NCBI RefSeq assembly: GCF_936927845.1
Contig: NZ_CAKZHV010000026.1
Coordinates: 1 to 15,306 of the forward strand
Origin: an uncultured Sphingomonas sp.
Lineage (GTDB): Bacteria > Pseudomonadota > Alphaproteobacteria > Sphingomonadales > Sphingomonadaceae
Direction: 5' to 3'
DNA length: 15,306 nt
Each line of letters begins with the position of its first letter. Within the stretch, counting starts at the first letter, position 1. Positions 1 to 7,437 of the stretch are shown piece by piece. The position numbers and the translations under genes are program-made. Under the pieces are notes generated by a model. It searched no databases. It had not been told where the DNA came from and saw only the letters and a program-made list of their open reading frames with translations.

Positions 1-13
1 TGCTGCCGTGGAA

Positions 14-298
14 CTACCGGCCCGTTTGAGGTGACGCCGTCACCGGACGCTTACTTTGCAGAAGCTTGCCGGTGAAGTGGCTGGAAGCCCAGTAAAGACC
101 GATCAGGATTACGCTTAGGGCGTAGGCCGCATAGTCCGGTGCCAGCTTTAGGTATTCCGCTGCTAGGTCGCCGTCAGTCGGCTCTGGTGCATGTAGTTCG
201 GTCACCGGGAGGGTGATGGCAATCGCCAGCACCGCGTCCATGAACGCCTCAAGGCGATCCGATTTGCGTTTCGTTGCTTCAAGAGAGGATATCGCCAT
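14..298 (-). pseudogene. Truncated TMEM175/DUF1211 family membrane protein
   Basis: The 94-residue product starts with a TMEM175/DUF1211 first helix: R15-LEAF-MD followed by AVLAIAITL. The family signature is close to RLEAFSDGVFAIAITL. A second hydrophobic segment lies at about residues 56-76, ending in GLYWASSHF. Bacterial TMEM175 potassium channels usually have about 200 residues and six helices. This frame stops at a TAG at 14-16, shortly after helix 2, and its last 15 or so residues have no hydrophobic or family character. I read it as a broken gene, by truncation or frameshift, although a short two-helix protein cannot be excluded. The usual FSD filter motif reads FMD (residues 19-21), another sign of decay or divergence. 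The ATG is 6 bp past the stop codon of the aldo/keto reductase, so the two were probably co-transcribed from the tetR side. No other frame in the first 60 bases restores the family sequence. Confidence 0.6.
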
Positions 299-304
299 CT
301 GACG

Positions 305-1135
305 CTACAGCATTTCGAGTGGGCGACGGCCCGCTGGCCGGGGAAATGCCGCATCGAGTGTCGCAAGGTCGGCGTCGGAGAGCACGATATCTGCGGCCGC
401 GCGGTTCTCCCGCACATGTGCGACCGAACTCGCCTTCGGGATGGCGATGAGGCCATGGTGGCGCAACGTCCAGGCAAGTGCGACCTGCGCAGGGGTTGCG
501 CCAACCTGGGTCGCTATTTCGTCGAGCGCGGGATGATTTGAGAGTCGTCCCTGCTCGACGGGACTATACGCCATGACGGGCACTTTATGATCGGCAAGCC
601 ATGGCAACAGGTCCAACTCGGGGCCTCGGCGGACGAGATTGTAGAGGATCTGGTCGGTCACGCAGCCATCCCCGCCGGCAGCGACAAGCTCGTCCATATC
701 GTCGGTATCGAGGTTGCTGACACCCCAATGCCGAATCTTTCCTGCCGATTTCAGCGCCTCCATTGCCTCTATCGTCTCAGCGAGCGGCACCGATCCACGC
801 CAGTGGAGCAGGTAGAGGTCGAGCCGATCGGTGCCGAGCCGCTTCAGGCTCGCCTCGCACGCACCGGCAAGGCGGGAGCGCGATGCGTTCTGTGGATACG
901 CCTTGCTGACGAGAAACAACTGGTCGCGACGATCGCCGAGCGCTTCGCAGATCAGCGTTTCCGCCGCGCCATCGCCGTACATTTCAGCGGTATCGATGAG
1001 CGTCATGCCTAGCTCGACACCGGCGCGTAGCGCGGCGATCTCATCGGATCGCCGCTCAGCACGTTCACCCATCTTCCAGGTGCCTTGACCCATTGAAGGA
1101 ACCACTTCCCCGCCGAGCAATGTCACGTGTTTCAT
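305..1135 (-). CDS. Aldo/keto reductase, YeaE-like (probable methylglyoxal/aldehyde reductase)
   Basis: This is a 276-residue cytosolic NADPH-dependent aldo/keto reductase of normal family length. The catalytic tetrad is visible: D48 and Y53 in LIDTAEMYGDG, K78 in LVSKAY and H111 in LYLLHW. GVSN (138-141), YSPVEQGRL and AIPKAS are the usual cofactor-side motifs. From memory, the overall sequence (GQGTWKMGE near the N-terminus, then ALRAGVELGMTLIDTAEMY) is closest to E. coli YeaE, which reduces methylglyoxal and other small aldehydes. The substrate here is inferred. The gene follows tetR on the same strand after 75 bp and precedes the truncated TMEM175 gene by 6 bp, giving an order tetR-akr-TMEM175. 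The ribosome site is weak (GGACGAAAG before the ATG). A copy of AACGATCAT, also found near the tetR start, lies just upstream over the tetR stop codon, so this gene may be regulated partly by itself. Confidence 0.93.
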   Translation of the reverse strand: MKHVTLLGGEVVPSMGQGTWKMGERAERRSDEIAALRAGVELGMTLIDTAEMYGDGAAETLICEALGDRRDQLFLVSKAYPQNASRSRLAGACEASLKRLGTDRLDLYLLHWRGSVPLAETIEAMEALKSAGKIRHWGVSNLDTDDMDELVAAGGDGCVTDQILYNLVRRGPELDLLPWLADHKVPVMAYSPVEQGRLSNHPALDEIATQVGATPAQVALAWTLRHHGLIAIPKASSVAHVRENRAAADIVLSDADLATLDAAFPRPAGRRPLEML

Positions 1136-1210
1136 GTGCTTTCGTCCAATGAGATGAGTTCGACTGTTCGGTCGCGAGAGGCGGATTGGCAGATGACCGC
1201 CATGTAACGA

Positions 1211-1831
1211 TCATATCGCGGCCGGCCATCGATCGAGTGCCATTTTGGCGATGGAGAGCAGTTCGTTGATCGTAGCGCCGTCGCGCGCCTGAACGGACAT
1301 GCCTTCCATGACCGTATTGATGAATTTGCCTAACACGGCCGGATCGGTGTTGGCCGCAAGCTCGCCCTGCGCGGCGCCGCGTTGCAGACGCTCGATCAGG
1401 AGGGTCTCCGCCGCGATGCGCTTGTCGCGCAGCAGGCATTCGATGGCGGCGGACGCCGGCGAAACGGCTGCCGCTGCCGAATACATGAAGCAGCCGGCCG
1501 GCGTTCCAGGTTCCGAGAATGATGACGCCGCTCGTTCCAGCAGGCCTTTGACGGCCTCGTAGGTGGACAACGCCGGATCGTTGATGGGTGCATAGAGGTG
1601 GACGCTGAACGTCGCGGCGTAGCGCTCGATCACCGCCGCAAACAGCCCCGCCTTGTTGTCAAACGCTGCATAGAGACTGGCAGCGGCGACGCCAGTCTCC
1701 GCCACCAGATCGGCCATCGATGTCGCCTCGTAGCCGCGCTGCCAGAACAGCCGCACCGCCTTGTCGAGCGCAGCGTCAGTGTCGAACACACGAGGGCGAC
1801 CTGCGCGGCGACGGGCTTTCGTCTCTGTCAT
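1211..1831 (-). CDS. TetR/AcrR family transcriptional regulator
   Basis: The 206-residue protein has the TetR layout: a basic N-terminus with GRPRVFD (11-17), then the helix-turn-helix at about 22-68 (ALDKAVRLFWQRGYEATSM, VAETGVAAASLYAAF, NKAGLF), then an all-helical ligand domain. That domain holds the GCFM segment (C114) seen in the YxaF/LmrA-type branch, plus a second cysteine, C132. The gene is divergent from the quinone-reductase-like gene at 1928, with 96 bp between them, and is followed on its own strand by the aldo/keto reductase. This is the usual arrangement of a local repressor that controls itself and its neighbours. Two GAACGATC sites lie in the divergent spacer. The inducer is unknown. 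The neighbours suggest an electrophile such as a quinone or aldehyde, as with E. coli NemR, but that is inference. The ATG at 1829-1831 has only a weak AGAG ribosome site, as expected for a regulator made at a low level. Confidence 0.93.
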   Translation of the reverse strand: MTETKARRRAGRPRVFDTDAALDKAVRLFWQRGYEATSMADLVAETGVAAASLYAAFDNKAGLFAAVIERYAATFSVHLYAPINDPALSTYEAVKGLLERAASSFSEPGTPAGCFMYSAAAAVSPASAAIECLLRDKRIAAETLLIERLQRGAAQGELAANTDPAVLGKFINTVMEGMSVQARDGATINELLSIAKMALDRWPAAI

Positions 1832-1848
1832 CTCTGGTGCACGATATG

Positions 1849-1860
1849 GAACGATCGATA
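1849..1860. promoter_or_regulatory. Candidate TetR operator, site 1
   Basis: GAACGATC at 1849-1856 is the first of two identical 8-mers in the tetR/qor spacer. Its centre CGATCG (1852-1857) is palindromic, and it lies about 18 bp upstream of the tetR ATG. That position would suit autorepression. Assignment to this TetR protein rests on location and symmetry only. Confidence 0.4.
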
Positions 1861-1896
1861 AATAATGTCTTGAAACGGGTGGTCTTCCCCCTTACA

Positions 1897-1908
1897 GAAC
1901 GATCATTC
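1897..1908. promoter_or_regulatory. Candidate TetR operator, site 2 (near-palindrome)
   Basis: GAACGATCATTC reads GAA-N-GATC-N-TTC, a palindrome apart from one non-complementary pair, and it repeats the GAACGATC of site 1 exactly 48 bp away. It lies just before the AAGGAG ribosome site (1915-1920) of the divergent reductase. A weak promoter-like pair, TTGAAA at 1870-1875 and TACAGA at 1893-1898, would place this site over the -10 and start region, a repressor position. The promoter itself is a poor match and uncertain. Confidence 0.45.
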
Positions 1909-1927
1909 AATAATCAAGGAGTCTCCA

Positions 1928-2917
1928 ATGAGCCGCATCGTCCGTATCCACGAATATGGCGACGCCAGCGTCCTCAGGATTGAAGATGTGGCCGTCCCCG
2001 CGCCCGCGGCCGACGAAGTGCAGATCGCGGTGAAGGCGATAGGCATTAACCGCGCCGAGGTGATGTTCCGCAACCATGCCTACCTTCAGGAAGCCGAGTT
2101 CCCGAGCCGCCTTGGCTATGAGGCTGCCGGCACTGTCGTTACGGTCGGCGCGGACGTGACCGGGTTTGCGGAAGGCGAAGCCGTCAGCGTCATCCCACCG
2201 CTCGATATCGCGCGCTGGGGCACTTATGGCGAGGTCGCCAACGTGCCCGCCCGCCTCGTCGTCAAGCATCCGGCGGCGCTGTCGTTCGAGGAAGCGGCGG
2301 CCGTGTGGATGCAGTATGTCACCGCCTGGGGTGCGCTGGTGGAGCAGGCGAAACTCGGCGAGGGCGATTTCGTCATCGTCACTGCTGCCTCCAGCAGCGT
2401 GGGCCTTGCTGCCTTCCAGATTGCGCGGATGGTCGGCGCGACGGTAATCGCGACGACGCGTACCGGCGCCAAGCGTCAGGCGCTGATCGATGCCGGTGCA
2501 CATCATGTTGTCGCAACCGGGGAAGAGGATCTGGTAGCGAGGGTGATGGAGATAACCGATGGTCAGGGTGCGCGCGTGGTGCTCGATCCGGTCGGAGGCC
2601 CGTCGTTCGAGCCGCTGACCGAGAGCATGGCACGCGGCGGCATCCTGCTCGAATATGGCGCGCTCAGCGGCGAACCGACGCCGTTCCCGTTGTTCTCCGT
2701 GCTGGGCAAGAGCCTCACGCTCAAGGGGTATCTCTACAGCGAGATCGTCTCGGACGATGCCGCCCTCGATCGCGCTAAGGCGTTCATCGTGGCGGGTCTG
2801 GAATCGGGCGCGCTCAAGCCGCGGATCGCGCGCACTTTCCCGCTCGACGCCATCCAGGACGCTCACCGCTTCCTCGAATCGAACGACCAGATCGGCAAGG
2901 TCGTCGTTACGGTCTGA
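1928..2917 (+). CDS. NAD(P)H-dependent quinone oxidoreductase-like MDR protein
   Basis: The 329-residue protein belongs to the medium-chain dehydrogenase/reductase superfamily, in the zinc-independent quinone-oxidoreductase branch. The N-terminal GroES-like domain contains GINRAEVMFRN (39-49) and GYEAAGTV (63-70). The Rossmann domain has TAASSSVGLAAFQIARMVGA (152-171), where many relatives have GAAGGVG, followed by an Arg/Lys-containing cofactor loop (TTRTGAKR), which suggests NADPH. The catalytic and structural zinc cysteines of true alcohol dehydrogenases are absent. The likely role is reduction of quinones or of activated alkenes and enones in the cytosol; the substrate is not readable from sequence. 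A strong AAGGAG (1915-1920) precedes the ATG by 7 bp. It is divergent from tetR and probably its main target. A hairpin at 2927-2952 separates it from frmA, which starts 100 bp downstream on the same strand. Confidence 0.92.
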   Translation: MSRIVRIHEYGDASVLRIEDVAVPAPAADEVQIAVKAIGINRAEVMFRNHAYLQEAEFPSRLGYEAAGTVVTVGADVTGFAEGEAVSVIPPLDIARWGTYGEVANVPARLVVKHPAALSFEEAAAVWMQYVTAWGALVEQAKLGEGDFVIVTAASSSVGLAAFQIARMVGATVIATTRTGAKRQALIDAGAHHVVATGEEDLVARVMEITDGQGARVVLDPVGGPSFEPLTESMARGGILLEYGALSGEPTPFPLFSVLGKSLTLKGYLYSEIVSDDAALDRAKAFIVAGLESGALKPRIARTFPLDAIQDAHRFLESNDQIGKVVVTV

Positions 2918-2926
2918 CCGGCATAC

Positions 2927-2952
2927 CGGGGGAGTGAGCGATCGCTCCCCCG
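2927..2952 (+). terminator. Hairpin downstream of the quinone-reductase-like gene
   Basis: CGGGGGAG (2927-2934) pairs perfectly with CTCCCCCG (2945-2952) around a 10-base loop, 10 bp after the stop codon. The loop region also forms the 12-base palindrome GAGCGATCGCTC. No T-run follows, so if it terminates it does so weakly or by another route. It may only partly separate this gene from frmA. Confidence 0.5.
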
Positions 2953-3017
2953 CGAATTTGCGCTGACGCAACGGCCTCGCACCAGCAATCGGTTTAACTC
3001 AACGAGGGTATCCCAAC

Positions 3018-4127
3018 ATGAAATCTCGCGCCGCCGTGGCCTTCGAGGCGGGCAAGCCACTCGAAATCGTCGAGATCGATGTCGCCCCACCCCGGAAAGG
3101 CGAAGTCCTCATACGGGTGACGCACACCGGTGTGTGCCACACCGACGCGTACACGCTGGCGGGGAGTGATCCGGAGGGTGTTTTCCCGGTGGTTCTGGGC
3201 CACGAGGGCGCGGGCATCGTTGTCGAGGTCGGTGAAGGCGTCACCAGCGTCGGACCGGGCGATCACGTGATTCCGCTCTACACCGCCGAATGCGGCAAGT
3301 GCGACTTCTGCCTGTCGGGCAAGACCAACCTGTGCGTCGCTATCCGCGAAACGCAGGGCAAGGGCTTGATGCCCGATGGGACCACCCGCTTTTCGTACAA
3401 TGGTCAGCCCCTCTATCATTACATGGGCTGTTCAACCTTCAGTGAATATACTGTCGTCGCCGAAGTCTCGCTCGCCAAGATCAATCCCGAGGCAAACCCC
3501 GAACATGTCTGCCTGCTCGGCTGCGGCGTCACGACCGGCATCGGCGCAGTCCACAATACCGCCAAGGTCCAGCCGGGAGACTCGGTCGCCGTGTTCGGCC
3601 TCGGCGGCATCGGCCTCGCGGCGATTCAGGGTGCGCGCCAGGCGAAGGCGGGTCGCATCATCGCCATCGACACCAATCCATCCAAGTTCGAGCTGGCACG
3701 CCAGTTCGGTGCGACCGAGTGCATCAACCCCAAGGACCATGACAAGCCTATCCAGCAAGTGCTGATCGAGATGACAGGCTGGGGCATCGATCATACCTTC
3801 GAGTGCATCGGCAACGTCCACGTCATGCGCGCCGCGCTTGAATCAGCGCACCGTGGCTGGGGTCAGTCGATCGTGATTGGCGTTGCCGGCGCGGGCGAGG
3901 AAATCTCCACCCGCCCATTCCAGCTCGTCACGGGCCGCGTATGGAAGGGGTCCGCTTTCGGTGGCGTCAAGGGACGGACACAGCTCCCCGGCATGGTCGA
4001 GGACGCGATGAGAGGCGATATCGATCTGGCTCCATTCGTAACCCACACGATGGGTTTGGAGGAGATCAACGAGGCCTTCGCACTGATGCACGAAGGCAAG
4101 TCGATCCGCACGGTCATTCACTACTGA
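3018..4127 (+). CDS. frmA: S-(hydroxymethyl)glutathione dehydrogenase / class III alcohol dehydrogenase
   Basis: This is a 369-residue class III zinc alcohol dehydrogenase that oxidises S-(hydroxymethyl)glutathione, the spontaneous adduct of formaldehyde and glutathione, to S-formylglutathione with NAD+. It can also act as an S-nitrosoglutathione reductase. Catalytic zinc ligands are C40 (GVCHTDAYTLAG), H62 (GHEGAG) and C169 (LLGCGVTTG). The structural zinc cysteines are C92, C95, C98 and C106. The class III signature ETQGKGLMPDGTTRF (111-125) and the NAD-binding GLGGIG (194-199) are intact. The length is normal for the family. The ATG follows a GAGGG ribosome site. Neither the usual repressor gene frmR nor the hydrolase gene frmB/fghA adjoins it, so the second step must be encoded elsewhere. 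The GATC-containing palindrome in the upstream hairpin may hold regulatory information, but nothing specific is evident. A second, glutathione-independent formaldehyde dehydrogenase lies at 8039-9178. Confidence 0.96.
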   Translation: MKSRAAVAFEAGKPLEIVEIDVAPPRKGEVLIRVTHTGVCHTDAYTLAGSDPEGVFPVVLGHEGAGIVVEVGEGVTSVGPGDHVIPLYTAECGKCDFCLSGKTNLCVAIRETQGKGLMPDGTTRFSYNGQPLYHYMGCSTFSEYTVVAEVSLAKINPEANPEHVCLLGCGVTTGIGAVHNTAKVQPGDSVAVFGLGGIGLAAIQGARQAKAGRIIAIDTNPSKFELARQFGATECINPKDHDKPIQQVLIEMTGWGIDHTFECIGNVHVMRAALESAHRGWGQSIVIGVAGAGEEISTRPFQLVTGRVWKGSAFGGVKGRTQLPGMVEDAMRGDIDLAPFVTHTMGLEEINEAFALMHEGKSIRTVIHY

Positions 4128-4175
4128 CCCGCCAATCCGAGGCGGCGCGAGGCGCTCGGATCGACAACTCGGCCG

Positions 4176-4204
4176 TCATCATGGCCCGACCCCGGCCATG
4201 ATGA
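4176..4204 (+). terminator. Strong hairpin downstream of frmA
   Basis: TCATCATGGCC (4176-4186) and GGCCATGATGA (4194-4204) form a perfect 11-bp stem around a 7-base loop, 48 bp after the frmA stop. There is no T-run on either strand, so it may be a terminator, an mRNA 3'-end stabiliser, or a protein-binding palindrome. Confidence 0.55.
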
Positions 4205-4521
4205 AGCGCGCTCTGGCAAATGGGCAACGCGTCGCGATGCGGTAACAAGCGCCGAAGTACGGTCCTTACATGCCGATAGCGGCACGGACCTGGGCCGCCT
4301 GGCTCAGGCGCTTACCAGCGGAGTGTGTGTGGCCTCGTCGCGCGACCCAACGGGGAAAATGGTTTTGTCGTAACCTTTGTCCAATGCTGGAAAAACATTT
4401 CAAAGGTGCCGAATATCGGGCCAGCCTGACCTTTGGATGTATTGAGTCGGAAAAGCATTCATCTGTTACCCGACTGTGATGAAACTTGGGCCGCACGGGC
4501 GGATAGGGCAGGAAGACTGAA
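4205..4521. other. Non-coding spacer upstream of the uvrA-like gene
   Basis: This stretch of about 317 bp holds no gene I can support; a 69-codon plus-strand frame (4270-4479) has no ribosome site and no recognisable family. It contains an imperfect hairpin at 4373-4407: ACCTTTG (4373-4379) pairs with CAAAGGT (4401-4407), with AATG and CATT pairing inside. ACCTTTG appears again at 4429-4435. No convincing sigma-70, EcfG or LexA (GTTC-N7-GTTC) site was seen. The stretch presumably carries the promoter and leader of the uvrA-like gene. Confidence 0.4.
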
Positions 4522-7182
4522 TTGAAGAGCAAGGATATTCACGCGACGACGCCGGCCACCGATCATGGGCATACGGGGCCGCCCGCTTGCGTGCAGGTTC
4601 GCGGCGCGCGCCAGAATAACCTCAAAAATATTAACGTCGATGTACCGCGCGACGCCTTCGTGGTGTTCACCGGCATATCGGGCTCGGGCAAGTCATCGCT
4701 CGCGTTCGGCACCCTTTATGCCGAAGCGCAGCGGCGTTATCTGGAATCGGTTGCGCCCTATGCCCGGCGCCTGATCGACCAGGCCGGCGTGCCGGAGGTC
4801 GACGCGATCGACGGTTTGCCGCCTGCGGTCGCGTTGCAGCAGCAGCGCGGCTCGGCGAACGCGCGATCCTCGGTCGGCAGCGTGACGACGCTCTCCAGCC
4901 TAGTGCGGATGCTCTATTCGCGCGTTGGCGGATATCCGCGCCATCAACCCATGCTCTATGCGGAGGATTTCTCCCCCAACACGGTCGCGGGGGCCTGCGC
5001 GACCTGCCACGGCATCGGCCGCGTATATGACGCGACCGAAGAGACGATGGTTCCTGACGACAGCCTCACCATTCGCGATCGAGCGATCGCCGCCTGGCCG
5101 GCCGCCTGGCATGGGCAGAACCTGCGCGATATCCTCGTTTCGCTCGGCTATGACGTCGATACGCCGTGGCGCGACCTGCCGAAAAAGGATCGCGACTGGA
5201 TCCTCTTCACTGAAGAGGCGCCGACGGTGCCGGTCTATGCGGGCCTGACGCCCGAACAGACCCGGACGGCGCTCAAGCGCCGCATGGAGCCGAGCTACCA
5301 GGGCACCTTCACCGGCGCGCGCCGTTATGTGCTGGAAACCTTCGCCAACACGAAAAGCGCGCTGATGAAGAAGCGCGTCTCGCAATATATCATCGGCCGC
5401 GATTGCCCGACCTGCGACGGCAAGCGCCTGAAGCGCGAAGCCCTGTCGGTCAAATTCGCTGGCCACGACATTGCCGAGTTCGGCGACCTGACGGTGCTCA
5501 AGCTGAAGGACTTGCTGATGCCCGTCGCGCATGGCGCGTATGGGGCGGTCTCCGCCCCCTCAAAGGGCCATGTTCTGGAAAAAGCGGCCCGCGATGCAGC
5601 GGTCGAACAACGGGTTGCGGCGGGCGGCTCTGCGCACAAGAGCGCGCCCGACGTACGCCGCACGCCCAATCTCTCCGACGAGAAGCGGATAGCCGCCCAA
5701 CGCCTTGCCTGCGAATTGATCGAGCGGCTAGACCCGCTGATCGATCTTGGCCTTGGCTACATTTCGCTCGACCGCAGCACGCCGACGCTCTCCTCCGGGG
5801 AGCTGCAACGCTTGCGGCTTGCCACGCAATTGTCGTCACAGCTTTTCGGCGTGGTCTATGTGCTTGACGAGCCTTCGGCAGGGTTGCACCCGGCAGATGG
5901 CGAAGCCTTGCTCACCATCCTCGAGCGTCTCAAGGCGGCGGGCAACTCCCTGTTCGTCGTCGAACATGATCTCGACGTGATCCGCCGCGCGGAATGGCTC
6001 GTTGATGTCGGGCCAGGAGCCGGGGAAAAGGGGGGTGAAGTCCTCTACAGCGGGCCGATAGAGGGGCTTGCCGACGTCGAGACTTCGATCACCCGCCGCT
6101 ACCTGTTCGCAGAGCCGCTCCGCAGTGAGCGCACACTGCGCGATCCCAAGGCATGGCTACGCCTGGAAGGGATCAGGCGGAACAATCTCCATGGTCTCGA
6201 CGTCGAGTTTCCCATCGGCTGCTTCACCGCTGTCACCGGCGTTTCGGGATCGGGCAAATCCAGTCTTGTCAGTCAGGCGCTGCCCGAGCTCGTCACGGAA
6301 CACCTCGGCGGCTCCCCCGTGGCCGAGGAGGAGGATATCGATCCGCTGCTCGATGTTGCGCAGAACGGCACTGAAGGACGCATTGTCGCAGGCATGGAGC
6401 ATGTTCGCAGGCTGGTGCGGGTCGATCAGAAACCGATCGGCCGCACGCCGCGCTCGAACCTATCCACCTACAGCGGCATGTTCGACCATGTGCGACGGAT
6501 CTTCGCTGATACGCCGCTCGCCCGCCGGCGACACTACAGCCCGGGAAGGTTCTCGTTCAACGTCGCGCAAGGCCGCTGCCCTGTGTGCGAGGGCGAGGGA
6601 TACGTCATGGTGGAGCTGCTGTTCCTGCCGAGCGTTTTTGCCCCGTGCTCGACCTGTCATGGCTCTCGCTACAACCCGCAAACGCTCGAAGTCGAATGGA
6701 ACGGGCGCAATATCGCCCAGGTGCTCGAACTGACGGTCGACGATGCGTGCGATTTCTTCGCTGGCGAGGCATCTGTGATGCGCTCCCTCGACGTGTTGCG
6801 GGAGATCGGTCTTGGCTATCTGCGGCTCGGTCAGCCGGCGACCGAGCTGTCTGGCGGGGAGGCGCAGCGCATCAAGCTGGCGATTGAACTGCAACGCGCT
6901 CAACGCGGCAACACGATCTACATCCTCGACGAGCCAACTTCGGGGCTTCACCCCTCCGATGGCGACCGGCTGATGCAACACCTGCAGGGCCTCGTAGACG
7001 CCGGCAATACCGTCGTAGTCGTCGAACATGACATGCGCGCCATCACACAGGCGGACTGGATCATCGACCTGGGACCGGGGGCCGGGGAAGATGGAGGCTG
7101 TATCGTCGCCAGCGGCGTCCCTGGCGTCGTTGCGGAAGCGGAAGGCAGTCTCACCGCTCGCTATCTCAAGGCGGCGCTGTAG
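4522..7182 (+). CDS. UvrA paralogue (UvrA2-type) lacking the UvrB-binding domain
   Basis: The 886-residue tandem-ABC ATPase is of the UvrA family. The first half has Walker A GISGSGKSS (51-59), zinc pairs CATC (about 160-163) and CPTC (about 296-299), signature LSSGELQR (near 424) and Walker B YVLDEPSAGLH. The second half repeats them: GVSGSGKSS (near 574), zinc pairs CPVC (near 687) and CSTC (near 710), signature LSGGEAQR and ILDEPTSGLH. Canonical UvrA has about 940-960 residues and a UvrB-binding domain of about 110 residues between RVG near residue 137 and the first zinc pair. Here RVGGYPRHQPMLYAEDFSPN runs almost directly into GACATC, so that domain is missing. About 45 residues, rich in Ala and charge, are inserted near 336-385. 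This is the UvrA2 pattern, associated in other bacteria with tolerance to DNA-damaging or drug compounds rather than normal excision repair. The start is TTG with GGAAG 6 bp upstream. It is convergent with the pfpI-like gene. Confidence 0.93.
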   Translation: MKSKDIHATTPATDHGHTGPPACVQVRGARQNNLKNINVDVPRDAFVVFTGISGSGKSSLAFGTLYAEAQRRYLESVAPYARRLIDQAGVPEVDAIDGLPPAVALQQQRGSANARSSVGSVTTLSSLVRMLYSRVGGYPRHQPMLYAEDFSPNTVAGACATCHGIGRVYDATEETMVPDDSLTIRDRAIAAWPAAWHGQNLRDILVSLGYDVDTPWRDLPKKDRDWILFTEEAPTVPVYAGLTPEQTRTALKRRMEPSYQGTFTGARRYVLETFANTKSALMKKRVSQYIIGRDCPTCDGKRLKREALSVKFAGHDIAEFGDLTVLKLKDLLMPVAHGAYGAVSAPSKGHVLEKAARDAAVEQRVAAGGSAHKSAPDVRRTPNLSDEKRIAAQRLACELIERLDPLIDLGLGYISLDRSTPTLSSGELQRLRLATQLSSQLFGVVYVLDEPSAGLHPADGEALLTILERLKAAGNSLFVVEHDLDVIRRAEWLVDVGPGAGEKGGEVLYSGPIEGLADVETSITRRYLFAEPLRSERTLRDPKAWLRLEGIRRNNLHGLDVEFPIGCFTAVTGVSGSGKSSLVSQALPELVTEHLGGSPVAEEEDIDPLLDVAQNGTEGRIVAGMEHVRRLVRVDQKPIGRTPRSNLSTYSGMFDHVRRIFADTPLARRRHYSPGRFSFNVAQGRCPVCEGEGYVMVELLFLPSVFAPCSTCHGSRYNPQTLEVEWNGRNIAQVLELTVDDACDFFAGEASVMRSLDVLREIGLGYLRLGQPATELSGGEAQRIKLAIELQRAQRGNTIYILDEPTSGLHPSDGDRLMQHLQGLVDAGNTVVVVEHDMRAITQADWIIDLGPGAGEDGGCIVASGVPGVVAEAEGSLTARYLKAAL

Positions 7183-7337
7183 GTCGTAAATCTGGCCGAA
7201 CGCACGTTCGATCAGGTGCATCTCGACCACGTTGGAATGGGTCGAATCTGGAAGCGGGAGCCGGCGATGTGTCACCGCGGTTGACGCGGGTTAGGGTTTG
7301 AGTGCCCGTCAAATGCGCCGTGTTCGTGTGATACGCG

Positions 7338-7374
7338 GCGTGGCGGACGGCCAATCGCCGGCCATCCGCCACGC
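7338..7374. terminator. Bidirectional hairpin between convergent genes
   Basis: GCGTGGCGGA (7338-7347) pairs with TCCGCCACGC (7365-7374). Inside, GGCC (7349-7352) pairs with GGCC (7360-7363), leaving a single mismatch and a 7-base loop. It lies between the ends of the uvrA-like gene (7182) and the pfpI-like gene (7438), where either transcript could use it. There is a short T-rich stretch on the plus side (GCTTTG). The rest of this 255-bp spacer shows nothing else. Confidence 0.65.
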
Positions 7375-7437
7375 TCGCTTTGTGCGGATCTTCCCCAAGG
7401 AGAGGGCCCTCACATCTTTTCGTCGAAACGCCCTGCC

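Noticed and set aside
1848..1876. GGAAC at 1848-1852 as an EcfG promoter for the quinone-reductase-like gene
   Set aside because: No NGTT lies 16-17 bp downstream, and the bases are better explained by the repeated GAACGATC site.
1907..2971. 354-codon open frame on the minus strand opposite the quinone-reductase-like gene
   Set aside because: It is an antisense shadow of a well-supported MDR gene, its product is Arg/His/Asp-rich with no family features, and long antisense frames are expected in GC-rich DNA.
4270..4479. 69-codon plus-strand frame in the spacer before the uvrA-like gene
   Set aside because: There is no ribosome site before its ATG, the composition is like random translation (many Arg, Trp and Cys), and no family is recognisable.
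6460..7275. 271-codon minus-strand frame opposite the end of the uvrA-like gene
   Set aside because: It is antisense to intact ABC motifs, has no ribosome site I can see and no family character.
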